Positions 34,693 to 45,945 of a stretch of DNA of 64,000 nt are shown piece after piece. The DNA is taken from positions 10,967,501 to 11,031,500 of the forward strand of contig JAEOAD010000015.1 of NCBI GenBank assembly GCA_036365145.1, read 5' to 3'. A model generated the notes under the pieces. The model made no database searches. It had not been told where the DNA came from and was given only the letters and a program-made list of their open reading frames with translations. The stretch's first letter is position 1; each line of letters begins with the position of its first letter. This stretch comes from Orientallactaga sibirica. Taxonomy: Eukaryota > Chordata > Mammalia > Rodentia > Dipodidae. The translations under genes were made by a program, and so were the position numbers.

Positions 34693-34805
34693 TCTGGAGG
34701 TATAAGCAGATGAACAGTTGTATGAACACATGATATATATGTGTACACATGGGTGTGCATGCATATACACACATATGTTGCTACTTCCCCCTTTATTTTA
34801 AAGAG
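34693..34805 (-). repeat. right arm of 113-bp inverted repeat
   Basis: See the left arm at 33478-33590. Minus-strand frame 34471-34770 and plus-strand frame 33513-33698 start with the same 26 residues only because of this duplication. Confidence 0.97.
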
Positions 34806-36104
34806 CCTGACTTATGGAATTGGTCAGAGCTTTTGGGGTTCAAGGGGAGGGCCTCACCAGTTCTGCCCACTCTGGGTGATGACAGGGCACACTACAATCT
34901 TGCCCGAGGGTAGGGAAGGCCAGTCACCATCGCCAGGGTGGGTTCCCAACGATAGGGCCAGCTGCAACTTACAGCCCGAGATCCCTGGCCATGTCCAACA
35001 GTTTAGACCAGCCTCCTCACAGTCCCAGACCGTTTTTAGCAATGCCCAACACCCTATTGGCTCTATTTCTTTGGAACACCCTGGCTCATACAAACAGGGC
35101 TGTATGTGAGAACACAATATGCCATGAATCGTGAAAGTGTATGGAGTTTGTTCCATCCTCTTACATACTCAGTGTCATTGCCATAGGAGGTACAAGCAGT
35201 GAGCTCACAGGTCAGTCAGTCAGCAAGCAAAGAATGTGTGGAGTTCATGACTCTAAGGGGTGGTTACATTTCAAAGAGGAAGGAGGTAGGCCTGAATTTC
35301 TTTTATATGCCTTAAATTGACTAGACAGGGTCTGCTTTTGTACTCTGAGATATGCATGTATTTTCTTTCAACAAGTTGAAACAAGGCACCATTGCCTGTA
35401 AAATTGAGGGACACATCTCTGCTTCGTTATGACTTCAGGGCGTGACCTCCCCTCAAATTCCTTGGGTGATTTGCATTCCAGGGATATGTGGAACAAAAAT
35501 AGAACCTCTTGACTCACTAGATCCAAACCAGGAAGGGCAAGTGCTTGGATGGGGCAACTGTGAAAGAGCAGATGAACTAGATGGGTAAGATACTATGATG
35601 ATGCCTCACCATTTCTGTAGTCTGAACTGAACTGGTGCGTCCCTCAGGGAGGCATGCCTTATGCTTGCTAGAGAGTCAAGGACCCACCACCCTTAAGGCA
35701 CTATTTCAGATATCTGAACTCTTCACAGTAGAACTACTATGGAAACACAGACCACTGCAAGGACTGGATACAGATGGGGCTCACCAGGAGGGACCCAACA
35801 TATACATTTGTATTTTCTCTGGTGTAAGTGGCTAAAACGAGACTCTGTTAGGCTAAGAGGACACTTGACCCATGGTCTTCAAACTGTGAGAATAACCTCA
35901 AAATCATGTTGAGGGTTGCCTAAAATCAAGGTCCTACTTTGGAGTTTCTGATTTGAGGAGGTCTGCAGTGGAGTGGGATAAAGTTTTCAAGTGAGGCTGA
36001 TGTTGCTGGTCTGGTGACCACATATCAAGAACCACTCCCCAAGACAACTAATTTTCACCTGGCTGACTTCCAAGTCTACGAGAGAGCTCTAAGCTCTGTG
36101 TTTA
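34806..36104. other. unassigned DNA without a recognised gene
   Basis: Single-copy-like. Open frames of 100-122 codons on both strands (34741-35109, 34854-35156) lack a recognisable motif, and one starts inside the inverted repeat. Confidence 0.4.
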
Positions 36105-36425
36105 GTGAGCTTTAGGGTGCTATAACTAAATACCCCAAATCAGTCAACTTACAAAGAGAAAAGGTTTATTTTGGCTCATGGTTTCAATTTTAGCATATGG
36201 TCAGTAGGGCTTCTGGTGAAGCAGTACAGCATGGTAGGGCATGTTACAGAGGAAGCTGCTCTCTTCATGACAACTAAGGAGGTAAAGAGTCATGGGCTGG
36301 AGCCCTAACACCCCTCAAAGAGCATGCTCCCAAAGATGTAACTTCTCCCCACTGGCCCCACCCTTATAGGTTCTAGCTCCTTCTGATAGCACCATGGACT
36401 GCCCATCAAGCCTTTAACCTGCAAA
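36105..36425 (-). mobile_element. MaLR-like LTR, 5' end missing
   Basis: On the minus strand the end reads 'gagccaaaataaacctttt', then 'gtaagttgactgatttgggg' and 'gtatttagttatagcacc', the usual 3' half of rodent MaLR LTRs. The start (TGT...) is not recognisable. Confidence 0.6.
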
Positions 36426-36465
36426 TTTCTTAAAATAGTGCTTTATATATTTAGTTAAATCTTTT

Positions 36466-36495
36466 TCCATTTATTTGTTTGAGAGAGAAAGAAGC

Positions 36496-36544
<49 letters not shown>

Positions 36545-36820
36545 GATAGAGAGATAATGGGCACGCCAGAGCCTCTAGCTGCTGCAAATGAATTCCAGAC
36601 GTATGCACCACCTTGTACAGCTGGCTTACATATCTTATAATATAGTTATTTGTAAGGAGAGAGAAAAAGAAAAGAGAGAGAGAGACAGTATATGGGTGCA
36701 TTAGGGCCTCTAGCCACTGCAAATGAATTCCAGATACAAGTGCCACTTTGTGCATCTGGTTTTAAGTGAGTACTGAGGAATTGAGTCTAGGTTGGCATGC
36801 TTTGCAACAAAGTACCATTC
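36466..36820 (-). repeat. two overlapping tRNA-headed SINE copies
   Basis: The first copy (36466-36640) includes a (GA)n tract at 36500-36540 and stops at 'cagctggcttacat'. A second copy (about 36641-36820) begins with its own AT/GA-rich tail and ends 'ggcatgctttgcaac'. The second is probably inserted in the first. Confidence 0.75.
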
Positions 36821-36983
36821 TTGGTCTCCTTCACCACGTTTAAGGTCGGTATATGCCACATAGGGATTGGTATGCTCTTCCAGTGGCTTCCAGGCAGCAC
36901 TTCACTTAGGGCTTTGATTTGCGAAACTATATTCTAGATTTGTGGTTCTTCATATCCATGACATCATGGATCCTTTGGTAATA

Positions 36984-37200
36984 GGGCTGGGTAGATGGCT
37001 CAGTGGTTAAAGGCACTTGCTCCTAAAGACTGCCATCCCAGGCTTAATACCCGAGTGCCCACATGGAGACTGATGTACAAGGCGGCACATGTGTCTGGAG
37101 TTAATTTGCAGTTGCAGGAGGCCATGATGTATCCATATTCATTCATTTTCTCTCTGTCTCTCTCAATTTCTGTCTGTAAATAAAGTTTTTTTTTTTAAAT
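36984..37200 (+). repeat. tRNA-headed SINE
   Basis: Starts 'agggctgggtagatggctca' and ends 'gtaaataaagtttttttttt'. Confidence 0.9.
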
Positions 37201-37207
37201 TGAAAAT

Positions 37208-37237
37208 AAGGGCTAGAGAGATGGCTCAGTGGTTCTT
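37208..37237 (+). repeat. SINE head fragment at the L1 5' edge
   Basis: Only 'agggctagagagatggctca' and the next bases are present before L1 sequence begins. A similar head restarts at about 41008 behind the L1 3' end, so this piece is probably the 5' target-site duplication of the L1 rather than a separate SINE. Confidence 0.5.
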
Positions 37238-38987
37238 CTCAAATTATTTTGCATAACTGAAAAGAGGGAATGCTTCCAAACTCCTTCTATGAAGCTAGTA
37301 TTACTCTAATACCTAAACCAGAGACACAATAAAAGAAAGAAACTTATAGACTGATATCCCTAAGGAATTCTCAATAAAATTCTCTCAAACCAAATTCAAG
37401 AACATTTCAAAAGCATCCTCCACCAAGTATGTTTCATCCCTAGGTTGCAAGGCTGGTTCAACATATGGAAATTGATAAATGTAATTCACCACAAATAAAC
37501 AACCACAAGAACCACTTGATTATTTCAATAGATGCAGAAAGGCTTTTGCCAAAATATAGCACCCTTTCATGATTGAAACACTGGATAGACTACAATGGAG
37601 GGATTATATCTCAACATAATAAAGGCTATTTATAACATACCTAAGACCCAGATCATACTAAATGAGGAAAAACTCAAAGTGTCTCCATTAAGGTCAGGAA
37701 CAAGTCAGGGGTACCTACTCTTATCATTGTTTTCAACATAGTATTTGAAGTCTTAGCTCAAGCAATAAGATAAGAGAAACAAATAAAAGGAATACAAGTT
37801 GGTAAGGAAGAACACAAACTAGCCCTGTTTGCAGATGACATGATTTTATCTATAAGTGATGTAAAAGAGTCCACCAAAAAACTCCCAAAGGTGATAAATT
37901 CTTTCAGTAAAGTGGCAGGATAAAAAAAAATCAATACACAAAAATCAGTAGCCTTCCTATATGCTAAAGATAAACACATGAAGAAAGAGATAAGTGACAC
38001 TATCCCAATTTCAATAGCCACAATCTTAGAATATCACTAACCAACCAAGAGAAAGACCTATACAAAGAAAACATTAAAAACACTAAAGAAAGAAATTGAG
38101 AAGGACATTAGAAGATGGAAAGACCTCCCAAGTTCATGGATTGGAAGAATTAATATTGTAAAAATGGACATCCCACCAAAAGCATCATACAGATTTGATA
38201 CAATTCCAATAAAAATCCAGCAATTTTCTTCAGAGAGATAGAAAAAGTCTCAAAATTCATATGGAAGAACAGAAGGCCTCTGATATCCTCAACAACAACA
38301 ACAACTAAATTGCCTGGAGGCATCTTCATACCTGATTTCAAGATATACTACAAAGCCATATTAACTAAAGCAGCATGGTACTAGCACACAAATGGATACC
38401 AGGTCAGTGGAATAGAAGACCTATCTCTTAATTCAAGCAAGTGTAGCTACCTGGTCTTTGATAAAGGGGCCAAAAATACACACTGGAGAAAAGACAGCAT
38501 CTTCTACAAATGGTACTGGAGAAATTAGATAACCACATGTAGAAAAATGAAATTAGATCCACTTCTCTCATCCTGCACAAAAGTCAACTCTAAATGGATT
38601 AAGAACCTCAATATAAGACCCAAAGCTCTGAAACAACAAGAGCAAAAAGCAGGGAGAACACTCCACCATATAGGCATAGAGAAAGACTTTCTGAGTAAGA
38701 CCCTAGTAGCAAAGGAAATTAGATCAACACTCAACCACTGGGACTTCATGAAACTAAAAAGCTACTGTGCAGAAAGCAAATCATTAACAATCAATAGACA
38801 ACCCACAGAGCAAATGCTGGTGAGGCTATGGGGAAAGAGGAAACCTCACCCATTACTGGTAGAAGTGCAAGCTGTACAACCACTATGGAAATCAGTATGA
38901 AGACTCCTGAAAAAGATGAAAATAGAGCTACCAACTGACCCAGCTATTCCCTTATTGGGCTTCTATCTTAAAGACTCCACTCTTTAC

Positions 38988-39445
38988 TGTTGGAGACCAT
39001 TGTCATAGCTCAATGTTCCCAATAGCATAATTGTGCAAAAGTAAACATGTATGCTGATGTAAGTAGAGGAATGCAGCTGCTCCTGCCACAAATTAGATAC
39101 AATAAGTTACATCCTAACAATGCCCCATGCTGTTTTTCTTAGCCAGATACCTTCCTAGCAAATAAACCTGTTATCTTAAAACCACATGCCATAAAAATCA
39201 AGGAATTTCTCTTAAGACAGTCTGTACTATGTCAGTCATTATTTGTGATTCATACATAAGCTATTTGTGATACATATGTAGACCTAAAAATGAAAATACT
39301 GTGGGCCAAGATTCAGTGCCTCCGATCCCAGTTGGGACAGAGAGCGCCTTGGCTCCCCCACTTCTGTATGTCTCATTGAGTGTTGTGAGTTTCTTTGTCT
39401 ATGTGTTGTGTCCCCCTTCTAGGACCTGAAGTGCTAGCTGAAGCC
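38988..39445 (+). mobile_element. ERVK-like (class II) solo LTR inside L1
   Basis: 458 bp starting TGTTGGAGACCATTG, flanked by the 6-bp duplication 'ctttac' at 38982-38987 and 39446-39451. A 6-bp duplication is typical of class II elements. 'aatactgtgggccaagattc' and 'tgtgtcccccttctaggacc' resemble R/U5 text of rodent ERVK LTRs. The last bases read AAGCC instead of a terminal CA, so the 3' end has decayed. L1 sequence resumes directly after it. Confidence 0.78.
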
Positions 39446-40028
39446 CTTTACTACAGAAATACATGCTCAGTCATGTTTGTTGCTACTCTATTCACAATAG
39501 CTAGAAAATGGAATCAGCCCAGATGCCTATCAACTGATGAATGGATAATGAAGATGTGGTACATATACACAATGGACTTCCACTCAGCAATAAGGAAAAA
39601 TTAAATAATGAAATTTGCAGGAAAATGGACGGAGTTGGAAAAAAAATCATTCTAAGGGAGATCATGCAGACACAGAATGACAAAGAGCACATGTTCGCTC
39701 TCATCTGTGGTTCTTAACTGGGATCAATTAGAGATGAGTGCAAATGGTGGTCAGCACCAGGACTAGAGACATCAAACTAGAATGAGACCAAGAGAGAGAA
39801 GAAAGGAGTTGACAGATTAGGGGAGGGACAGATTATCAGGGGTGGGAAGGGCTTAGAGGGGTAGGGAGGGTGGGGAGGAAATTGCACACAAGTTAAGACA
39901 ACATGAATCAGTTTCATAGAAACCCTTATTTTGGATAGCATTCTACAAGTTATAACCACCATTCAAGGGGGAGAGGGAATAGTCCCAGACAGAAAGGGGC
40001 AAAACCTTAATCTTAAAACTGTGGACTC

Positions 40029-40182
40029 AGCCGGGCGTGGTGGCGCATGTCTTTAATCCCAGCACTCGGGAGGCAGAGGTAGGAGGATCTCCAAGAGTTC
40101 AAGGCCACCCTGAGACTACATAGTTAATTCCAGGTCAGCCTGGGCCAGAGTGAGACCCTACCTTGCAAAACCAAAAAAAAAA
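40029..40182 (+). repeat. B1-type SINE inside the L1 3' UTR
   Basis: Flanked by the perfect 9-bp duplication 'tgtggactc' at 40020-40028 and 40183-40191. Near-consensus head 'agccgggcgtggtggcgcat'. Confidence 0.95.
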
Positions 40183-41007
40183 TGTGGACTCCAGACAATA
40201 AAATAGGCCCAGCAGGGCATCAGAATATCATGCTAGAACCAAAAAAGAAAGTTGTGCAATACTGTGTAACCAACTGTTCTCTGATTGGACATGAGGCCTA
40301 CTTAGTGGGAGAGAACTCATTTCTGGTACTAGAAACCAAGTCAGAATCCTATGGTCAGGAAACTCATAGACTTTGGAGGGAAGCCTCCACTGCTCTCTGG
40401 AGAAGAACAGTGGGCTTGCACATGAAAAAGTCTCTCAAATAACGTTATATACTTTCTTTAATGCGAGTTGTTCTCACTCTTGGTTGGAGAATCTATTTTA
40501 TTTTACAAATGGCAGAGAGAACAGAGCAGAATCAAGCTCCATCGATAAGACAAAATAACCAACTTCCCACCACTATATGTGCCACCTCTACCACATCTGC
40601 CAAGGCCCAGGAGACATTGCAGAGGAAGCTATGACCTCAGTACTGCTCTTAGTACTAGCCTGACAACCAGCTCCAGGGTGATGGTGACAGACGTGGTGAT
40701 CAATCAAAACTTATCAAAGCAGAAATCCAGAGGCTTCAGAGAACTCAACACTAAATTGGACTGCCATGGCTCAGGGAACATTGCAGGAAGATTGTAAAAG
40801 CCAAAGAGAGAGTAGAAATACCCTGAGGCATGGTCCCTGCCCCTTGCTACCCCACAGGGACTGACTGAGGCTTTCATGACCCCATAGTGAATATCATAAC
40901 CCCACTAAGGAGGGTCCCAGGGAGCGAGGTCAGGGGTGAAGGGATAAAATAGTATAGCCTGTAATGATATAGATAACAGAAAAGCGTGAAAAAAATTGAA
41001 AACAGGG

Positions 41008-41357
41008 GCTCCACTGATGGCTCAATGATTAAGTGTGCTTCCTGTGAAAGCATGAGGACCTGAGGGGCTCTGAGACTGCTCAAGTTTAAATTTCCAGAAA
41101 TCCATATAAACAGCTGGGTCTGGCCACACACACTTATAACCCTAGGCCTGTGGGGAGTAGAGACTAGAAAATCGCTGGGGTTTGGGATTGGCAAACTCCA
41201 GAATCAGAAAGAGACTCTGTTGCAAGGAAAAACGGGTGGGTGAGTGATAGAAGAGGGACGCTGATGTTCTCTGGCCTCTGCAGGCAAGCTCAAAGGGTGC
41301 CATGTCAGGGCATGCCTGTGCATAACTACTCACACAATACACACACACAATACACCC

Positions 41358-41404
<47 letters not shown>

Positions 41405-41405
41405 A
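41008..41405 (+). repeat. B4-type composite SINE with (CA)n tail
   Basis: Head 'ggggctccactgatggctca', then 'ccagaaatccatataaacag', a B1-like body, 'gatgttctctggcctctgca' and a long CA tract at 41366-41402. Confidence 0.78.
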
Positions 41406-42119
41406 CCTATATACACAATGACCCTTCTTTCTTCCCCCAAACTACGTATGCACTCAAGAGACCTCTGTACAAATTAAGAGTTCAGGGGCTTCTGGAACAA
41501 ATCCAGGGATCCCAGGGGAAGAGAGCAAACTGGAGAAAACTGGTAATCCTGATTTTAATTTAACAATTAAATTTTAGAGGGCAGCCATTTTTGTTACAGT
41601 GCTTATTGTGTCCTAGGGGAAGTGGCACATGACAGAGTACTTTGAACATCCACCAGAAAAGTCCTTGCCCTATCAGCCAGGTCACTTGATCCCCAAACTG
41701 TGTGTGACACTTCCTGCTACAATAAGAATTTCTTTTACCAGAGTGAATTCAACAACAAAAAATTATTTTCAAGAACAAACAGGCTATCTTATTCCAAAGA
41801 CTGTCAGCACAACCCCCTTCCATTATACCGCACATACCAAGCTAGGCAGATCTTTAGTTATTTAACAACTATGAGTAAACTGTTGAACCATAATCAAGGA
41901 TGTAATTTATAAACAAAATTACTGCATTTCCATTCCCAGCACTGTGTTGAAGGGAAAGCAGAGAAAGAACCTTGTGTTCCTGCTAGGGGAAAGGATTCCC
42001 CATCTGGGGCAATCAGCGAGAATGGAGAGAATCACAGCTTACTTTCTGTGGGGATGGAGGCTTGCTTTCAGCTGGAGCAGTCACTTTAATTGTGCCCTTC
42101 CTCTACCCCCTTTTTGCAT
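41406..42119. other. unassigned DNA with a 78-codon frame
   Basis: A plus-strand frame (41629-41865) overlaps a second one (41700-41912). Neither resembles a known family, and I do not call a gene. No repeat was recognised. Confidence 0.35.
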
Positions 42120-42340
42120 GTGCTATGTGGTGTATATGTGTGTGTGCATATTTGCAAGTGTGTGGGCACATGTGTGTGTGTGCATGTGCTTGTGGAGGCC
42201 AGAGGTTGACATTGGGTGTCTGTTTTGCTTGCTCTACACTCTCTTTATTGAAACAAGAACTCTCATTGGAACCTAGAGCTAGTGGAGCTGTCCAGTTTGC
42301 CAGGCCACCATATCCACCTGACATGTTTATGGGTGCTGGG
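42120..42340 (-). repeat. B4-type SINE, left part of the provirus target
   Basis: TG-rich left end, 'ggaggccagaggttgacatt' and 'catgtttatgggtgctggg', then an abrupt stop at the provirus. Its missing right part lies at 52116-52193. Other copies, for example at 22062-22138, have the two parts contiguous. Confidence 0.85.
42336..42340. repeat. 5' copy of provirus target-site duplication
   Basis: 'ctggg', repeated exactly at 52116-52120. A 5-bp duplication fits several class I and class III retroviral groups. Confidence 0.88.
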
Positions 42341-42739
42341 TGTTAGGTCTGACAGGCCCCAGTGTGGAGTCACCAAGGACAGCAGGATGGCAACAGAGAC
42401 ATAAGGAAGTGGATTATCCACATTCCTCAAGAAACTGCCCAGCCATTATCCCCTCCTTGCCTGCAATGCCCCCAGGTCATGGTTTCCTGCCCCTTTATTT
42501 TGTAAATCACCCAGTCTCTGTTCTGGTGTCACACTCTGGCTATTTTAGATCTCCCCTCAGCTCTTCCTTTCCTCACCTTCTTCCAACTGAAAGCCCTATA
42601 AAGCCCTCTACCTGAGGAACTCAGGTGGCCTGTGCTCCGCTCTTGAGAACCAGCCCTGGCAGCTGTGATTTTCCCAGATAAAGCTTTCATCTTTGCCTCA
42701 GAGTGGTTTGTATGGTTGTGGTCACTCCCGAACCTTACA
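42341..42739 (+). repeat. provirus 5' LTR
   Basis: 399 bp, TGTTAGG ... CCTTACA. A TATA-like 'ctataaag' lies at 42596-42603. The polyadenylation signal position reads 'gataaa' instead of AATAAA. By eye it differs from the 3' LTR at about 22 positions, eight of them clustered around 42664-42678. The 91-codon frame seen in both LTRs is LTR sequence, not a gene. Confidence 0.95.
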
Positions 42740-42741
42740 TC

Positions 42742-42759
42742 TGGTGCCATGACTCAGAT
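42742..42759 (+). promoter_or_regulatory. primer-binding site, tRNA-His type
   Basis: 'tggtgccatgactcagat' begins two bases after the 5' LTR. It matches the complement of the 3' end of mammalian tRNA-His at 16 of 18 positions. Both mismatches are G-to-A at CpG positions, the change expected from methylated-CpG decay. Confidence 0.82.
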
Positions 42760-44145
42760 AGGAGGCATCAGATTGCCCTCTTGGATAGCCAGACCTCCTT
42801 TCCCCTGACAAGACCACTAAGCTGCCAATTACCCTCTGATGGCTTTGGACCATCTCTGCCTAATACCAGCTTTTCACATCCACCACAATTCAGCCTCACC
42901 CTTCTCCTCTTCATCTCCTCCCTCCTTCTCGGTAAGTGTCCCTATCTGGTTTGCCTGCTCTTGGGTTTAATCCCTCCACATTGAAGCCATGCCAGCATGC
43001 CAGGCTATACCCCTCAGCAGTTTCTGGGCCCCAACCCCAGGTCTCGAGAAAGACCCATTCTCGACACCTTGGGTCTTGCTTTCTGGTCTGCCATACTCTA
43101 AGGGGCACCTTTTGGTTCAGCTGCACCATCTCAGGATACACTCCCCCTTCCTTCTCTCCTTCCTGAGGTTTCATCCTTCACTGCCAGCCAATTTTGCCAT
43201 CAGGAGCACAGTCACCTGCCTTGCCCACTAACAGGCAAAAAAGCCAACAGTCATGACCTGTATGGTCTCTGCCCACATGGGAGGTACAGGCCCCGTTCAT
43301 CCCTAATGGGCCAGGGGTCATATTGGTGTTCTGTGTAAACCCAGCTTAAGCCCTGGTTCCTTTCTCTCTCCCTTGTTTTGCTCTTTCCCTGTCTCCTCAA
43401 TAACTTAAACCATGTCATCTGATCTTTCTCTGCAACTCTGCCTGGCCACAATCTAAGCTAGACAATGGGTCCAAATGGCCTAAATATAGTACTTTTGCTG
43501 TCCAAATTCTCACTGACTTATAAAACTTCTGCCAACGTACAGGCAAATGGTCCAAAATGTTTCATTCTGCTTGCATTGCTTCTCTCTGCTCTATCATGCT
43601 CCCACTAACAAGGTTTGTTTTTGTCTCTGGAGTTGTAAATAGAATAAAATTTTAAAATAAAAATACACAGCTTCTAAATGAATGGATGAATGTGTGAAAG
43701 GGAAATGGTTGTCTGGAGTCTATATGAAAAGTGCACTTGAAATGAATGTGTATATATAAATATGTGTGTGGCTCACAGCCCTAAGGCTGTAGAATGATTT
43801 CTATTCTGAACAGTGTCATTCCATTGTAGGTGATGTTCTCTACCAAGCCCCCTGTACTAGATGGTATAGCCAATTTTAACTGTTGAGTGTCCCCCCAGAA
43901 GGAACACTAAAAGTAATTAAGATCATAGGCTTTTAAAGAGCCGTAGAATGACAAGATCAGAAGGCTGTCTTATAGCCTTCTTATAATAATTTACAACTGT
44001 TTTAAGTTTACCTTATCTCTCTATGCTTCTGTGGGGCTACTAACAAAAAAAAGTCTCAAAATTTATGTCTAAATTTAGACATGCTCGATACTGAACTTGT
44101 AAGAAAATTTCTAATAATGTTTGAACCTGCTTTCATATTTTCTTT
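42760..44145 (+). other. provirus leader and degraded 5' interior
   Basis: A pyrimidine-rich leader is followed by sequence in which a gag-like frame may be hidden around 43.40-43.61 kb. Stops and probable frameshifts break it, and I could not confirm it. From 43.6 kb the DNA becomes AT-rich. Confidence 0.4.
42930..42940 (+). other. candidate leader splice donor
   Basis: 'cggtaagtg' in the provirus leader, about 190 bp after the primer-binding site, is a strong donor match (GTAAGT at 42932). Retroviruses place their major donor in this region. No matching acceptor was identified. Confidence 0.4.
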
Positions 44146-44163
44146 TTAAAAAGCGCATTTCAC

Positions 44164-45931
44164 ACTTCTACACTGTTGGTGGTAATGTAATCTGGTCCAG
44201 CTATTATGGAAATCAGTGTGGAGGTTCTTGAGACAGCTAAAAGTAGATTTACCATATGATCCAGCTATAGCACTCCTAGGCATATATCCAGAGGACTCTT
44301 CTCACTGCCTTAGAGATACTTGCACAACCATGTTTATTGCTGCTCTATTCACAATAGCTAGGATATGGAACCAGCCTAGATGTCCCTCCACAGATGAATG
44401 GATAATAAAGATGTGGTACATTTACACAATGGAGTTCTATTCAGCGGTAAAGAAAAATGAAATTATGAAATTTGCAGGGAAATGGATGGATCTGGAAAGG
44501 ATTATACTAAGTGAGGCAACCCAGGCTCAGAAAGCCAAACATCATATGTTCCCTCTTATATGTGGATCCTAGCTACAAATGTATAGACCTGTGTGTGAAC
44601 TGGAACCAAAAATAGGTACCAGAAACCAGTAAGCTGGTAAAAGGCTATAAGGGAGGGAGGAAAGGGAAGGACTTAAGTGTATTGTATTGCACATATGTAA
44701 GTAGAAGAACAGATTAGAGGGAGGGGAATGGCCTAAGCGAGGCCATGGGAAGAGAATGTGTAAAAGAAAGGCAGGGGGAGGGTCAATCTAAATTCAAGAT
44801 ATCATGAATAAGACTTATGTAAACCTACTTCTTTGAATAATGGCACAACTAGAAGCTGTACACTGTTACTAGAAAATTTTCAGTGTCTGGGATGGGATAC
44901 CTTCCAGTGAGTTGTTGACCAAGGAGGTCCCAGTAGCCTCCAAAACATTAAAGGCTTTTGCCAAAGCCCTTGGTTTCCCTTGAGAAACAGATAGTAAGAC
45001 CTGATTGCTGAAGACATCTCTTGCCTGAGAGGCAAGATCACTGAAAAAACAAGCTGGTGCTGAGCAGAAAACCTTCTCCCTATAGACCAGCCAACTGAAA
45101 GCTGGAAAAAGCTGCACTGCATGCAGAGTATGGGAGACAGAAGTCATCAGCAGTGAAAACAGTGGACACTGAATATTCAAGTTTGGCCATACAGGCCCAA
45201 TGACTGGGTGCAATAGTGGCATGTCTACTCTTGGGGTAACCAACTGCTCCATAATTGGACTGAAGGCCCTCTCTACGGGGGGACTACATACCTGGTACTG
45301 AAAAACCTAAGCAAAAGTCTATGGGAGGTGAGGTCATGAGCCTTAGGGGTATACAGCCTGCTCTTGTCTGACTAAATGTATATATTATTCCCACCAAGCT
45401 GCCCTGAAAGCACTACACTTAATGTTCATATTCACATATTAATGCTACTCTCATTTCTGGTTAGAGAAGCTTCTCTTTTCAGATGGCGATGACCACTGGG
45501 ATGACCCAAAAGGCAACATAGTGCTGAGAACAAGGGATGGAGGAGTGCCCAGCACTGAAACACCTCTGTCACACCCTCCAAGGCTCAGGGACCATTGTGG
45601 AAGAGGGGGCAGATAGAATGGAAGAGCCAAAGGAAGGGTATGACTTCTTACAATGCAACTGCCCAGACAGAAACTGGCCTCGATATCCATGACCTTGCAG
45701 TGCCAATCAATACCTTCGCAAGACCCTCAAAATGGAAGAAAAAGATGATGACATCAAATTAAAAGAGAGACTAATGGAGAGAGGGAGGGGATATGATGGA
45801 CATTGGAGTTCTAAAGTGGAATGTGGGGAGGGGAGGGAAATAGCATGTGTTTTTTGTATGTAAGTATAGAAGTTGTCAATAAAAAAATGAACAGAGAAAA
45901 AAAAAAAAAACGGTTAAAAAACAAGTGAAAA
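44164..45931 (+). pseudogene. L1 LINE, 5' truncated, inserted in the provirus
   Basis: Carries the end of ORF2: the open frame 44216-44572 encodes the conserved C-terminal part with the 'MWRFLRQLK'-type start and 'DEWIIKMWYIYTMEFYSA' motif. About 1.3 kb of 3' UTR and an A tail at 45898-45910 follow. A target duplication is visible as 'aaaaagcgcatttca' (ending near 44162) and 'aaaaagtgcatttca' (ending near 45946). The frame is a truncated domain with no reverse-transcriptase core, so it is not functional. Confidence 0.9.
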
Positions 45932-45945
45932 AAAAAGTGCATTTC

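Larger units (their letters stand above)
37238..41006 (+). pseudogene. L1 LINE, 5' truncated: ORF2 remnant plus 3' UTR
   Basis: ORF2 encodes the endonuclease/reverse transcriptase that copies L1 RNA into DNA. Only its 3' half remains here. The reverse-transcriptase signature FADD is encoded at 37828-37839. The C-terminal 'tggatgaatggata(a)tgaagatgtggtac' region is near 39536-39560, in the usual order. The frame is broken: an in-frame stop (a probable CAA-to-TAA change) lies about 60 bp before FADD, and there are frameshifts and a deletion near 38810. From about 39715 the 3' UTR follows. A solo LTR (38988-39445) and a B1 (40029-40182) interrupt it. It is dead. Confidence 0.9.

Noticed and set aside
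37801..37860. FADD reverse-transcriptase motif as evidence of an active L1
   Set aside because: An in-frame stop lies just upstream, and the element has frameshifts, a deletion and two insertions.
42340..42615. 91-codon frame found twice almost unchanged (also at 51715-51990)
   Set aside because: Duplicated because it lies in the two LTRs of one provirus; LTR sequence, not a gene.
43400..43620. Possible gag-like frame behind the provirus leader
   Set aside because: Similarity is only suggestive and interrupted by stops; left as a remark on the interior and not called as a gene.
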